Positions 1 to 10,900 of a stretch of 64,000 bases of DNA are shown here, piece by piece. Within the stretch, counting starts at the first letter, position 1. Every line of letters starts with the position of its first letter. A program made the position numbers and the translations under genes. The stretch comes from Diphasiastrum complanatum (lineage: Eukaryota; Streptophyta; Lycopodiopsida; Lycopodiales; Lycopodiaceae), in contig CM055104.1 of the NCBI GenBank assembly GCA_029204225.1, positions 52,694,294 through 52,758,293 on the forward strand, in the 5' to 3' direction. Under the pieces are notes generated by a model. That model searched no databases. It was not told the DNA's origin and worked only from the letters and a program-made list of their open reading frames with translations.

Positions 1-1396
1 TACAACAAGATGGCCGCTCGTTTTAACTCTATCTTGCAATTGGCTGGTATTCCACAACAGCCAATTGATATTCGCACTACTAATCCTGAATTGTATACCA
101 CTGTCGATGTCTACGGAACAACGCTTCCTCTAGTCCAAGGGCAAACTTCCAAGCCAAGGTAGATATCAATTGAGATGTTTTGAGCAAACAAAATCATGAA
201 TCTTCTGATTAGCTAATGATTTCAAGGAAGAAACAAAATTCTTAATATCGATCTATCTTCCACGGAGACAAAACAATATCAGCAAAACACCAATGGACAA
301 GTGGATGAAGACCAACTTGAGAATCCAGATCAAGTCTTGTTCGACAATTGTAACGATCATGACCAAGGTCAAAACAAGGAGGTATAGTATGAGCAGAACG
401 AACTTCTACGACTGCAGTTAAATCATGGAGTACAATTCGATTGCCGAGAATTATGCTATACTCCACAAATCAGTGGTTATGACCATATTATTGATAATGA
501 TCTATATGGAATAATTTTGGAACATGGATTAAGCGAGTGGTATAACATTGATGCAAAATTCAAATACCAATACAACAACGAGCTTTTGATGATAAAATTG
601 GTATTAACACTGCTTCAATGAAGTCAAGAATAAGATATCCATCCAAAGATCTGAAGCAAACTTGCACCGAGCTACCAACTAATGAATCTAATGTGATATT
701 GATGGAAGGAGTTGGTGCAAAATCCTTGAACATTCTTGCATTAGAGGATGTCATCAATCCTATCAACAAGGAAAGCAGGTTAACATGGAAACTGAATTCA
801 AAATCGTCAAATTCCTTGTGTACAGATGTCCAAAAAGATCCCTTCACTGCATGGGATTTGATGAATCCGAATGTGGGATGCATGGCTCTAATAATTGCTC
901 TGGAGCTAGAAATGGATATCACTATCCTACATCAAGGAGCAATGCATTAGGCTATATTACCGGATGCAGGGACAAAAAAAGACGCATCTGGAATTGGATA
1001 GCCCACCCAATCAAGGAAGATCCTGAGGAAGAAGACTTCTGAATGTCTGTTGCTTGGATCCTGTCAACCTATGCAGAACTAATGTGACTTGAGACTTTCC
1101 TGTGTTTCATCAATCTCTTCTTCAGTGATCTTATCAAATCTGTGGGATCAGTTGTAGATCAAAAGTTCTTTATGAAGAATTCTCGTTGCAACCTTGTTCT
1201 ACGATAATAAATCGAGACAGCAATATCTGATGAACGGTAGATGGCTACTGACAAGAATAATACAAGAAAAGATGTTTCTTATTCAAGGTGGCCAAATATG
1301 ATTAGACTACCGCCAAAGGGATTCGTGAAGTATGGCACTCAACAAAGAGCTACATGGTCTTCATTTTTTAGGGCAAAATGCTTAAAGTAGGGGGAG
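1..1396 (+). mobile_element. 3' internal end of an LTR retrotransposon (decayed)
   Basis: The window opens inside a reading frame that ends at the TAG codon ending at position 163. After that come only broken plus-strand frames: a 110-residue one at 618-950 and an overlapping one at 785-1042 containing a Cys/His-rich stretch (YRCPKRSLHCMGFDESECGM). No reverse transcriptase, integrase or protease motif is visible, so the order (gypsy or copia) cannot be assigned. The region is placed inside an LTR element because it ends in a purine-rich tract (AGGGGGAG, 1389-1396) abutting an LTR that starts TGTCATGTGC. The remainder of the element, including its 5' LTR, would lie to the left of the window. 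Confidence 0.6.
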
Positions 1397-1958
1397 TGTC
1401 ATGTGCTGCAAGTAATTAGCCCATGAGCTTACTAATGAATTGCCAAATATGGCCATGGAGCTAAAGTAGACTAGAATTAGTCATTAGGACAGTTAATAAG
1501 GTGGCTCGAACAACCCCGCTATATTTGTGAATAGTGAACTTGTAATAATGGTTGTAAGGCCCAAATTAGCCAAATAAGCCCCCAAACTTATAGTAGAGGC
1601 ACAAATGACCACTATAAATAGCTAAGGTCATGTTAAATTTGGAGGCTATTGTTCATTTTGTAATTTTGAGTTTTTAGAGATTTTGGAGCTTCTCTTGGAG
1701 AGCTTTCTTGATGAAGAAAGTGGTTCATGTTCCTAAAATCACATGAGAGCTATGATCATGCTCTAGAATCAGGCCTACCTTGTGAATGATCAATAATCAT
1801 GAATAAAGATACCTTACTTTGCCTAATTTGGTGAAGTTTTGTTACTTTTAGCTATCTTCTTGATTTTTGACTAGTTTTTTTATTTTCTTGCATTTCCATT
1901 GTAATTTGATGTTTAATGAATGGATTAGATGTTTGAATGCTAAGGTTGGCACATGACA
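1397..1958 (+). repeat. 3' LTR, 562 bp, with 10-bp terminal inverted repeats
   Basis: The segment starts TGTCATGTGC and ends GCACATGACA, a perfect 10-bp inverted terminus with canonical TG...CA ends, and is preceded by a polypurine tract. Two partial copies of its 3' part occur at about 43195-43286 and 43370-43548, each ending in the same ACATGACA terminus, so this is a multicopy LTR family. A TATA-like stretch (CTATAAATAG) lies near 1612. The matching 5' LTR is outside the window. Confidence 0.8.
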
Positions 1959-1982
1959 GTTTGTTGATGACGTCACATCTTT

Positions 1983-2066
1983 TGTGTGGTGCCCTATGGC
2001 ACAGTTACTCGTTTTCTTGGCTCTTGTGTGGTGCCCTATGGCACGGTTACTCGTTTTCTTGGCTCT
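1983..2066. repeat. Two-copy 42-bp tandem repeat
   Basis: A unit beginning TGTGTGGTGCCCTATGGCAC is repeated once at a 42-bp period with a single visible A/G difference. It lies between the LTR ending at 1958 and the copia relic starting at 2161. The rest of 1959-2160 shows nothing recognisable. Confidence 0.85.
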
Positions 2067-2160
2067 CCCTTTGGTTTGTACCTCAGTCCCTAGCAGCGTT
2101 CTACTTTCCAAAGTTGGCCCTTTGGGACCCCACTTTCTTTCTTTTGCCTCCAAGGTCCTT

Positions 2161-3218
2161 TGTAGGAAAATAGTAATTATGAACACGATGAAAGTTTGAA
2201 TAAATCAAATTAATATCAATGTCTTCAATCGGGTCTGTGCCTGATCTATGTACTAATAGAGCAGTATTTGCCTTGATTGAATATGCGTGTGAAAATAAGA
2301 GACAACTTTAGACAATTTTAGACAATAAGAAACTATTGATCAAAAACAAATTTTTATAACGCTGAATCTGAATTTTTATTTCCTTTGAAATTGTATTTTC
2401 TGCATCAGAATTCTGCAAGGAAATAAACAGATCTTTAATCTTTCGCACGAATGTGTTCAAGTCTTTGTCGTCCCACTGTAGGTAAGTTAATTGGTCTTCC
2501 AAGAACATGATCTGATTACGAGATCGAGTCTCATTCTTGGTTTGCGATTCTTCTCATAAAACTTTTGCGTTCGAAATTGATGTAAGATCTAGTATTATAT
2601 TGTCATGCACTGAAGACGCAATAATTGCTATAGCTTTATCATTGTTTAAACTCCATTCTTGAAGTTCTTTGCCAAGAGTAGCTACTGACTTCTCCTCTAT
2701 TGGTTCTACCCATTGCCATAGACCTTCGCCCTTCAATAAGAGTGAAGTTTTTAATTTTCAAATCAAGTAGTTAGAACCTTCTAGATCCAAGATCGTAGTG
2801 ATCTTAGCCTGAATATTGACGATCGACGACATCTTCTAATTTTCTGAATTACTCCAAATAGCAGCTTGTTGATGGATGTATGAAGAATGCTGAGAGGGAT
2901 GATCTGATTTGTTCAAATATTACTGTATCAGCTTTGAACCTGTACACTCTGATACCACTGTATCAAATTTAATTCCGGAAGCTCTGATATCACTATAGGA
3001 AAATAGTAATTATTCTTCCACAGAGAACATGATAAAAGTTTGAATAAATCAAACTAATATCAGTCTCTTCAGTCGGGTCTATGCCTGATCTATGTACTAA
3101 TAGAACAGTATTTGTCTTGATTGAATATGCGTGGAAAATAAGAGACAACTTTAGACAATTTTAGACAATAAGAAACTATTGATCAAAAATGAATTTTTAT
3201 AACTCTGAATTTGAATCA
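2161..3218 (-). mobile_element. Internally deleted Ty1/copia relic with two short LTRs
   Basis: Two direct repeats of about 210-225 bp (2161 to about 2372, and 2994-3218) flank a short gag remnant. Read on the minus strand, the right copy is the 5' LTR. It is followed directly by a primer-binding site that reads TGATATCAGAGC (2981-2992), close to the plant initiator-Met-tRNA site TGGTATCAGAGC, and a second match reading TGGTATCAGAG lies about 30 bp further on. The left copy ends ...CCTACA and is preceded by a purine-rich stretch. Only gag survives between the LTRs, so the element is a deletion derivative of about 1.06 kb. I could not identify a convincing target-site duplication. Confidence 0.75.
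2308..2850 (-). pseudogene. copia gag remnant
   Basis: Two minus-strand pieces (2554-2736 and 2308-2508) show the copia gag (UBN2/RVT_gag type) pattern: a GLWQWVEP segment, then a WSLNNDKAIAIIASSVHDNI segment that corresponds to the family W...KALA.I..S..D block, then a DLNTFVRKIKDL helix region. They are separated by stops. No CCHC knuckle, protease or polymerase follows. The fragment lies between the two short LTRs of its element, which marks it as a defective copy. Confidence 0.7.
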
Positions 3219-3229
3219 TCAATATACGT

Positions 3230-4345
3230 CTCTTGCTGTCTTACCTCGTTGTTGTGTCTTTGATTGAGTGAGTGAGTTACAACGAGTAGTGTTAGCGCTT
3301 TGGAGAGGCTTTGAATATATTTGTTTAGGCCTTCCTCCTTCTGCTGCAGCTTGGCAATCTCCTGGTGCCCTGCTTGTTCGTGTTGCTAAGCCAGAATCAG
3401 CTCTTGTTGTAGCTTGGTGAGGTCTGCTCGCAGTTGTGTATTACTCGTTGCCAACTGTAGTACCCTGCTTTCCAGAATAGCTTTGGCCGCTACCACATCC
3501 AGGATGTATTTTCCTAGAGTTTGGTACGTCGTCGTTAGATCCGTGGGAGTAGTTGGTACACTGGCACTGGCAGGGGCTTGTGTTGTATCGGCCCCGACGA
3601 CTTGTGAAATTTCGTCATCATTGTCTTCGATCAGATTTTCATTTGTCTTGATGCCATCTGGGGCGGTAGGGTCAGCCTGCTTTGGTGATGCTACAAAAAT
3701 TGTTTGTACAAATGCGTCAACAGGCCACAGTTGGCTGCCCTCGACAACCTTTGTTGGCGAAGCGGGTGGGGTGTGAGAAACAACTGTGAAAACAGGGGTG
3801 AGGACTGTTTGTCTGAATGAGAGGATGAGAGGAACAGTGGGGAACTGAAGGGTGGTGTGGAGTATGGAAGAAGGTGAGGATCAGAAGGATTGAATGTGAG
3901 AGGAGCAACGGTGGTGGCAGGAGTGATGGAGGATGCGATGGTGATGGATGGAGCAGTGGACATTGGAAGAGAAGTAGGAGTGGTATCAACAGAAGAAATA
4001 GGGATGGAGACAGAAACAGATGTGGATGGAACATGAAGAGAGGTAGCGGCAACAGAAATTGGAGTGGGGGGTTGCACAGAAGAAGAAGTGGCGGTGGTTG
4101 ATGGAGTAGTTAGTGCGGTAGTGGAGACACGTCTTCAGGTAATAGGTGGAGATGTGGATGTAGAGACAGCGCCACACATTCGTTTGCTGGCCGTTGTGTT
4201 AATGACTACAGGTTGGGAGGAGGTAGATGCTTGAGATGGTGGGTAAAGGTTAGTATGTGACACAAGGGTAGACAGGAGGGATGAGCGTTGGAAACCATGC
4301 ACTTTCGTCTGAAGAAGTGCATAGGCAAAGTTACACAACAGGGGG
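3230..4345 (-). pseudogene. Decayed accessory ORF: S/T/P-rich region plus coiled coil
   Basis: Read on the minus strand, 4338 to about 4135 encodes a segment containing GPLLCNFAYALLQTKVHGFQ. A Ser/Thr/Pro-rich stretch follows (4077-3691), then a charged, Leu/Gln-rich stretch with heptad character (about 3560-3250, including LTKLQQELILA), interrupted by stops and frameshifts. The order (globular, low-complexity, coiled coil) is the same strand as the gypsy polyprotein to the right and lies downstream of its pol, so it may be a 3' accessory or env-like ORF of that element. I do not recognise a named family. A plus-strand frame at 3414-3776 is probably its shadow. Confidence 0.4.
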
Positions 4346-5404
4346 CCTACTGCGATTCGCTCACGGTTGTTGGGTTTGATGGAGTTTGTTAGTTCTCAAA
4401 TAAGGAAGCTATGCCAGTCGTATGGCACAATGGAGGGGTTAGGGAATTTCAGAAAGGATTCCACTATCTGACTCAGCAGCAATCATTTGCTCCATGAAAT
4501 TTTTTAAGGTATTGAGATGGCTGGAGATAATATTTGCATCACACATTCGAATTCAGCCCTTATATAGCGGAATTTAGAGTGTGTATTAGCTGAAATTCAC
4601 TTTCCCTTGCCCAGTTCCACCCACATTTTGGCAGACACTTTTTTTCACAAAATTCTAAGATCTCAGGGAAGTCTGCGAGAGTTCAGAAGGTGATTTGATT
4701 GCTATGCGAAGGTTCTGTGAGGGTTCAGGTTGTCTGCGAGGGTTCAACTCTCGCAGGAAGTGATCTCTCGCACAACTTGTTCATGTGATTGGATTTTCAA
4801 GATCAGACCATGTAGGCAGGCTAATTTTACCTTTCTGATTCCATTTAGGCACCTTGCGAGAGTTGGTAAAATGATCTTGATGCTTTGCGAGGATTCTGAA
4901 AATTCTGCTTCTGGAAACTCTCGCATACACTAAAAAATGATGATTCCTCCATCAGGAACTCTCGTAGAGATTTTCATGGATGCATCTAGGTCAGATCTGG
5001 TGACTGTCCAATTTTCAAGAGCTATCTCCCAGGGGATCTTAAAAAATCATGAAAAAAGTGCTCTTTTAGAGTTTTTTTGACGAGATCTTGAGATTTTCTG
5101 ATTTTTAACTTTTGTAAACTGATAATCAGCTTCATCCAGGCTTGATCTGACTATTGGTAGTGCTCTGGAAGTTTTGATGGATTCTTGGTAGTAGATCCAT
5201 CAGTCAATCTGATGATCTGCTTTCCTTTTTACCCTATCAAGATCTGGATCCTCTTTGGATTCTGATGGATTTCTCCGATCTTGTCAGTTTTTGCTGAATC
5301 TTGATGGATTTAGCTTGATTTGGCTTGCTCTCCTTAGATCTAGTGGTGATGGCTGAGCAGAATAGCTTTTTGTAACGTGACAACCCCAATCTGGATCTGC
5401 CTCA
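4346..5404 (-). other. Non-coding 3' region of gypsy element 1, possible LTR material
   Basis: No coding region is visible. On the minus strand a TATATAAG box lies near 4557-4565, which would fit an LTR or internal promoter. Downstream of pol, near 5390-5375, a GATTGGGGT stretch precedes TGTCACG, a possible polypurine tract and LTR start. I could not find a matching 5' LTR right of gag, so the LTR limits are not established. A cluster of GCGAGAGTT-like motifs in both orientations fills 4670-4970. Confidence 0.35.
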
Positions 5405-7900
5405 CTATGGTGGCCAGTACTTGTGCAACCGGCTACTGTTGATGAGTGTGTCGAATGGCGTCCCATCTAACTTTTCTAAGTTAACAACCCCATGATTAAG
5501 AATTTCCTTGATCCTATAAGGACCTTCGTCCGTGAATTTTAACTTCCCCTTGATCGCCTTGGTTTTATACATCAGGACCAGATCTCCTGAACGAAGATCC
5601 TTTGTTTGTAATCTGCGATCATGCCAAGCTTTGCGTCTTTCCTTTTCAGCTGCCAGTGCATGCATAACTAGTAAGCGTGTTTCACAGAGTTTATGTAGAG
5701 CTTCGTGCCGTAGCTGTAGAGATTTGGACTCTTTAAGATGTTGCGCAGTGGCAATCCTTAATGAAGGAACTAAAAACTCTACTGACATCACAACATCCTG
5801 ACCATATACAAATTGGAAGGGTGTTTGATCAGTGCTCCCTTTATATGCTGTCCTGAATGCCCATAGTGCAGCATGCAACTTGTGTTCCCAATCTAATCTG
5901 CTAGCTTCAACTATTTTCGTGAGCACGCTACACAAGATCTTATTGGATGATTTTGCTTGCCCATTACCACGAGGATAATAAGGCGTACTGGTTCTGTGGA
6001 TCACAAAGAATTCCTCCAACAGGACCTTGATGGTCTCGTTGATGAAATGGCTTCCGCGATCACTGACTAGTTCCACCGGACATCTGAAGCGCACAATGAT
6101 ATTTCCATAAAGGAACTTGGCGGTGGTCCTAGCATCAGCTACTCTTACTGCCTTGGCTTCGACCCATTTGGTGAGGTAGTCTGTGGCTATGATTATGTAT
6201 CGAGCCTGGGAACTCCTTGCTGTAGGGTGAATTGGACCAATATAATCCAATCCCCATTTTTCGAACAGTGCTTGGGCTAAGACTAGGTGCAGTAGATCAA
6301 AGTTCAATCTCGTTGGTCTCCTTGACCTTTGGCACACATCGCACTTTTTCAAGTATTCCTCCGTGTCTTTATGAATCGCTAGCCACCAACATCCTGATTG
6401 CAGGATCTTGCGAACTGTAATGTCAGATGCAAAATGACCTCCACCCATGCCTTCATGTGAAAGCGAAATGATCTGGGTGGTCTCATGAGGAAGAATACAC
6501 CGCCGAAGAATTGTGTTTGGACCTCTTCGGTACAATTGGCCGGCAATCAGCTGATAAGGTCTAGCCTTCAAGATCAATTTCCGCTGTTCTGCCTTTGGTA
6601 GTGATTTGTCTGGTTGGCCCCACATTAGATATTTTACAATGTCGGCAGCCCATTCTGGTACTGTATCCACGTAAAATAAGGCAGCATCTGCCAGCTCATT
6701 GTCGGGTTGGGTTGCAATCTCCTTTCCCTTGATTCGTGACACATGATCTGCCATGTAGTGATGTTTTCCCTTGTGAACTACTATCCGAAAATCAAATTCC
6801 AACAACAAAAGGAGCCATCTGGTGATCCTCCCGGTGTTGCAAGTTTTATTAACGAGATATAGAAAGGGTTGATGGTCCGTATAAAAAGCAAAATGTGTGG
6901 CCATCAAATAGTGTCGAAACTTCTTAACCGCATAGATCATTTTCAATGCTTCCCGCTCTGTGGTTGAATAATTCATTTCGGTATCACTGAGCTGTCGGCT
7001 TACAAATCGGATTGGAAAATCCTTTTTGTGTTCACCTGGCTGGGTTAAGACTGCTCCAACTGCATACTTTGATGCGTCCGTATGCACATGGAACTCAATG
7101 GACCAATTGGGTGGTCGTAAGATTGGTGCTGAGACCAATGCATCCTTAATCTTCTGGAAAGCCTTTAGAGCTTCCTCATTCCAATGTGGATCCGTTGTGA
7201 GCTTGTAAATTGGTCTGGCTAACTCCGCAAAATCAAGAATGAATATCCTATAATAGTTAGCATGACCCATGAAAATGTAGACCTTGCGGATCGTCCCCGG
7301 TGGTGGTAGATCAATAATGATCCTAATCTTTGATAGATCTATGATGATCCCGTGTCTTGACACTATATGGCCGAGTATCACGCCATGTGTCACCCAGAAT
7401 TGACATTTTTCTGGATTTAGGGAGATCTGGTATTTCCGACATTTTTGTAGCACCTTCTCCAAATTGAATAAGTGTTCTGAATCTGGTCCATGCACGCACA
7501 GATCGTCCAAGAAAATTTCCAAATTTTTTTGCAAATAATCTTTGAATGCCGCCTGCATGACTCGTTGGAAAGTGCTTGGGGCATTACAAAGTTTGAATGG
7601 CATCACTTTATAGGCATAAGTTTCCCATTCCATGGTGAATATTGTCTTGTGCTGGTCCTGGGGGGCTATTTTCACCTGGTTGTAGCCGCTGAAGCCGTCC
7701 AAAAAACTGTAGGCTTCGTCGCCAGCTACTCTATCGAGGACACTTTCCGTAAATGGTAAAGGAAAATGGTCCTTTCTGGTGACTGCATTAAGCGCCTTCT
7801 GATTCACACAGATCTGCATTTTGCCATTCTTCTTGGGTACTATAACTATCGGCGATACCCATTCCGTGTGCTCGATTTCGTAAATGAAATCTGCATCCAT
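5405..7900 (-). CDS. gypsy 1 RT-RNase H-integrase, open but catalytically damaged
   Basis: An uninterrupted 831-residue frame. It starts at Met 7900 only because a TAG (7907-7909) cuts it from the upstream polyprotein. RT: FLDGFSGYNQVKIAP near residue 70 and the catalytic FLDDL near 130. RNase H: HTDASKYAVGAVLTQ, TEREALKMIYAVKKF and YTDHQPF. Integrase: an HHCC-type zinc region ending CDVCQRS, then LDYIGPI and LVSDRGSHF supplying two Asp. The third acidic residue, Glu in the usual GQAE motif, reads GNGQAKSSNK, so the DDE glutamate is Lys (about 5950). The usual Gly of MPFGLCNAP is also Lys. The C-terminus has a GPYRIKEI module. Integration activity is unlikely. Confidence 0.9.
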   Translation of the reverse strand: MDADFIYEIEHTEWVSPIVIVPKKNGKMQICVNQKALNAVTRKDHFPLPFTESVLDRVAGDEAYSFLDGFSGYNQVKIAPQDQHKTIFTMEWETYAYKVMPFKLCNAPSTFQRVMQAAFKDYLQKNLEIFLDDLCVHGPDSEHLFNLEKVLQKCRKYQISLNPEKCQFWVTHGVILGHIVSRHGIIIDLSKIRIIIDLPPPGTIRKVYIFMGHANYYRIFILDFAELARPIYKLTTDPHWNEEALKAFQKIKDALVSAPILRPPNWSIEFHVHTDASKYAVGAVLTQPGEHKKDFPIRFVSRQLSDTEMNYSTTEREALKMIYAVKKFRHYLMATHFAFYTDHQPFLYLVNKTCNTGRITRWLLLLLEFDFRIVVHKGKHHYMADHVSRIKGKEIATQPDNELADAALFYVDTVPEWAADIVKYLMWGQPDKSLPKAEQRKLILKARPYQLIAGQLYRRGPNTILRRCILPHETTQIISLSHEGMGGGHFASDITVRKILQSGCWWLAIHKDTEEYLKKCDVCQRSRRPTRLNFDLLHLVLAQALFEKWGLDYIGPIHPTARSSQARYIIIATDYLTKWVEAKAVRVADARTTAKFLYGNIIVRFRCPVELVSDRGSHFINETIKVLLEEFFVIHRTSTPYYPRGNGQAKSSNKILCSVLTKIVEASRLDWEHKLHAALWAFRTAYKGSTDQTPFQFVYGQDVVMSVEFLVPSLRIATAQHLKESKSLQLRHEALHKLCETRLLVMHALAAEKERRKAWHDRRLQTKDLRSGDLVLMYKTKAIKGKLKFTDEGPYRIKEILNHGVVNLEKLDGTPFDTLINSSRLHKYWPP

Positions 7901-7906
7901 AAGCTT

Positions 7907-10900
7907 CTACAACTCTTGCTTGATCAGTTCTGTATAATTCGGGTTGCAGCGGTAGTAACGGCTTACCTTGGGAACTGCTCCGTCCACCAAAGGTATGGTG
8001 TGTTGGACTACTGTTGGCGAAATGCCCTTTAGATCACTATAGCTCCAAGCTAAACAGTCTTTATATTCCACCAACAAGGATCATAGTCTCTTGAACTGTG
8101 TGGGTGTTAACTGCTCTCCCACATGCACTATCCTTTCTTCTTCTCCTGGTTCCGCAAGATTCATCGGCTGTGTTCGCGCAGGTCCCTCGAAGACTTGTTC
8201 CGCTGGTGCCTGACTTTGATCAGGTTCTCGTTGGGCTTGCGGCATCATGATTACCACGTCGTCCAATGTATAATTCTTGAAAGTATCAAGCATTTCGTGA
8301 ACTGGAGCTCGTCGAGATTCCTCTTTCAGCATATTGATCTTGGCCCGACTAGTTTTTTTTTTTATTTTCTGTCACCTGTGTAGAAGATGACGTTGTATCT
8401 GAGTCCAACTTGATTGACTTCAAGGAATCCGACACCTTCTTTTTGCTCTTTTTTGTCATTTTGGTGGGTTCATCCTTGTTGTCTTTCTTCAGGACTGCTG
8501 TGACATTCGCCTCATGGTTGTGAATATCAACGTCTACTGTAGCTATTGCCTCTTCGGGTAGGTCACTCCATCGGATCACCTAGTTGTAGCGCTGCTTCAA
8601 CTGATTCTTCTTATTCGCAAGTGCCTTGGGTGGTCCGATCCTTGAGACTTTCGCCATAGCAGACCTTTGTGGTGGTTGAGCTGGTATCTTCTTGGTTCCG
8701 TAACGATCTGGGTCCATGTGGTGTAGGACTTGTTCGTCAGTCAGCTCAATCTCCTTATTATAAGTTAGAGCATGTCGCCAAGGGACTAGATCATCGTCCA
8801 CTGGGTTCTCAATTGGCTCCGCTGACAGCCATGCTACATTTATCATATTCACCCCAAATGTGATTGGTGTGTCCATAGCGTAACATTTGGGTGAAGATGT
8901 ACTCGGCTCTGGATCTGATTCATATTGACATGCCTGGCAGTCAATAGTTGCTAATGCATCCGTCCATCTCATGACATCCATCTCTGAATGATAGTGACCT
9001 CCCTTGGCTGGCCTTGGGCGATCAATCATATGATTTGTCGTGGATGATCCGTCATTAGCTTTGGGTGCAATTGGTTTCACCGCCCATGTGGTTGGATCTA
9101 CCTTTACAGCCTGTTCTCTGTTCTCGAAGGTGAGTTTCCCTGTACCCCAGTTGTGTACTACTTGTGCAGTCCTCAACCATGGTCTTCCCAGTAAAACACG
9201 GTATACAAATGGAGATTCAGGTATATCCATGACCACAAAAGTAATCACATACTGCATGCTTGCTATCTTTACGGGAATATCAGCAATTACACCTTTTGGT
9301 TTCACACAAGATTGATCTGCTAGCTTGATGGCGAATCTGGCTGGCTTTAAATCTTGTAAACCCCATATTTCGTACAAAGTAGTGGAGATCAGATTGACAC
9401 CCGATCCTGCATCTACCGCTGCCGCCTCGTCCTCGTATCTCTTGTGTTTGATTGGCAAAGTGATGTTGTGTTCCTCACTTTCCCATGCTGCTCCAATGTG
9501 GAGGACGTTACTTGTTTCATCATAGCCCGCACAATATATGGGCTCAGGCACTACTGGCTCCTCATCCGCTTTGGCCCATTCAGCTAAAAGGCTTTTCGCT
9601 TGTGGTGCAATCCGCAGTAGTTCTCCGACTGGTAAACTAACATGTCTTGACAACAAGAGTGTGAGCCTTTCAGTGCGTGGTTCCTCAGGATTCACCATGT
9701 GAAAAGGTGGTTCATGTTGGTGCAATCGATCATTCTGATCAGTGCGCAGTGGTGAGACCGTTTGTGGTTTCCGTTCGACGCCGACTGAAGGTTTTGTGGG
9801 ATTGTTTCGTTCTTGCTCTTTTTCCTCCTCTTGTGCTTTTTGTACCCAGTGTCTTATTTTCTGGTACTGTCTTCTCTCTTTCCTCACATTTGGATATGGC
9901 GCTGAAGTTGAGGGTTGGTCATCAGTGACCGATGGCGGTGGTGAGGGAGCCACTTCCTTCCTTTTCTGTGCTCGCGTAACAGCTAACACAGGAGCGTGGT
10001 CTTGTCGACCTTTCGATGGCATCCTTGCTGGAATTGCTGGTTGTTGTATGGCAATGAGGTTAAGAGGTGCACTGGTTCCAGGTTTAAATGGACAATTCTT
10101 GAAACAGTGTTCATAACCGCAATCCCGGTAGGAGGTTGTATATTGTCCCTTGTAGGGACATTCTGCAATTCTGTGTCCCTCGCCGCACCCGTAGCAGCCG
10201 TAATTTCTTCCACCTTGACGTTGAGTTTGAGCTGCATAGGCCGAAACATATTCATTTATAGCAGGATCCATAAATGGTTCATCTGGTCCGTACCACTGCT
10301 GCTGCTCAGGTTGAGGTGGCATTTGCATTTCTTGTTCCGCTGCTGTCAAGTTTACATGGGCCACTTGGTGATTGGTTGGCCCTGGTGGAGCAGGTAAGGC
10401 CATGCATTGTGGTTGATTGGGTGCGCCGTAGCTTGGTGCTGCATTAGGTGCCCCTTGATGATAAGGATAAGAAGTCTGATAAGGACTTCTCTTCTGTTGA
10501 ACAACCCTGGGGTTAAATGGGCAAAATGCCATATCGTGCGATGTTGCATTGCACAGATGGCAGAATCTATCTGTCAGTCTCAGATTTTGCTTTCGGACTG
10601 GAAACTCGTTTGCTGTATGGTTTTGCATGCATACTAAATACCATACATTTTCTCGTCGAGGATACTGCAGCTAGTTTGGTTCCGATTGATGTGGAGTTAC
10701 TGCTACAGTTCCCTCTAAGGCCTTCAATTTCTGGTCAAACTGCACCGTAAGTTGCTCCATCTGTTGTTTGTGTAATTTTTTCATTTGTTCCAACAACAGT
10801 TCTGTGGATAGAGTGGATGCGTTTGATGATGATGATGCGATCGAGAGAGTAGGAGTGTGGGTGGAAGGATATTCGTCATCAGATCTCTCATCCTCTTTCT

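Noticed and set aside
3691-4077. A secreted Ser/Thr/Pro-rich protein gene
   Set aside because: The low-complexity frame has no start context or signal peptide and adjoins a decayed coiled-coil frame on the same strand.
5405-7900. Active gypsy polymerase inferred from the open 831-residue frame
   Set aside because: The integrase catalytic Glu is Lys, RT has an aberrant MPFKLCNAP, and the frame is severed from gag-protease by stops.
8669-10637. Several plus-strand frames of 60-130 residues opposite gypsy 1 gag
   Set aside because: Shadows of the minus-strand polyprotein without motifs of their own.
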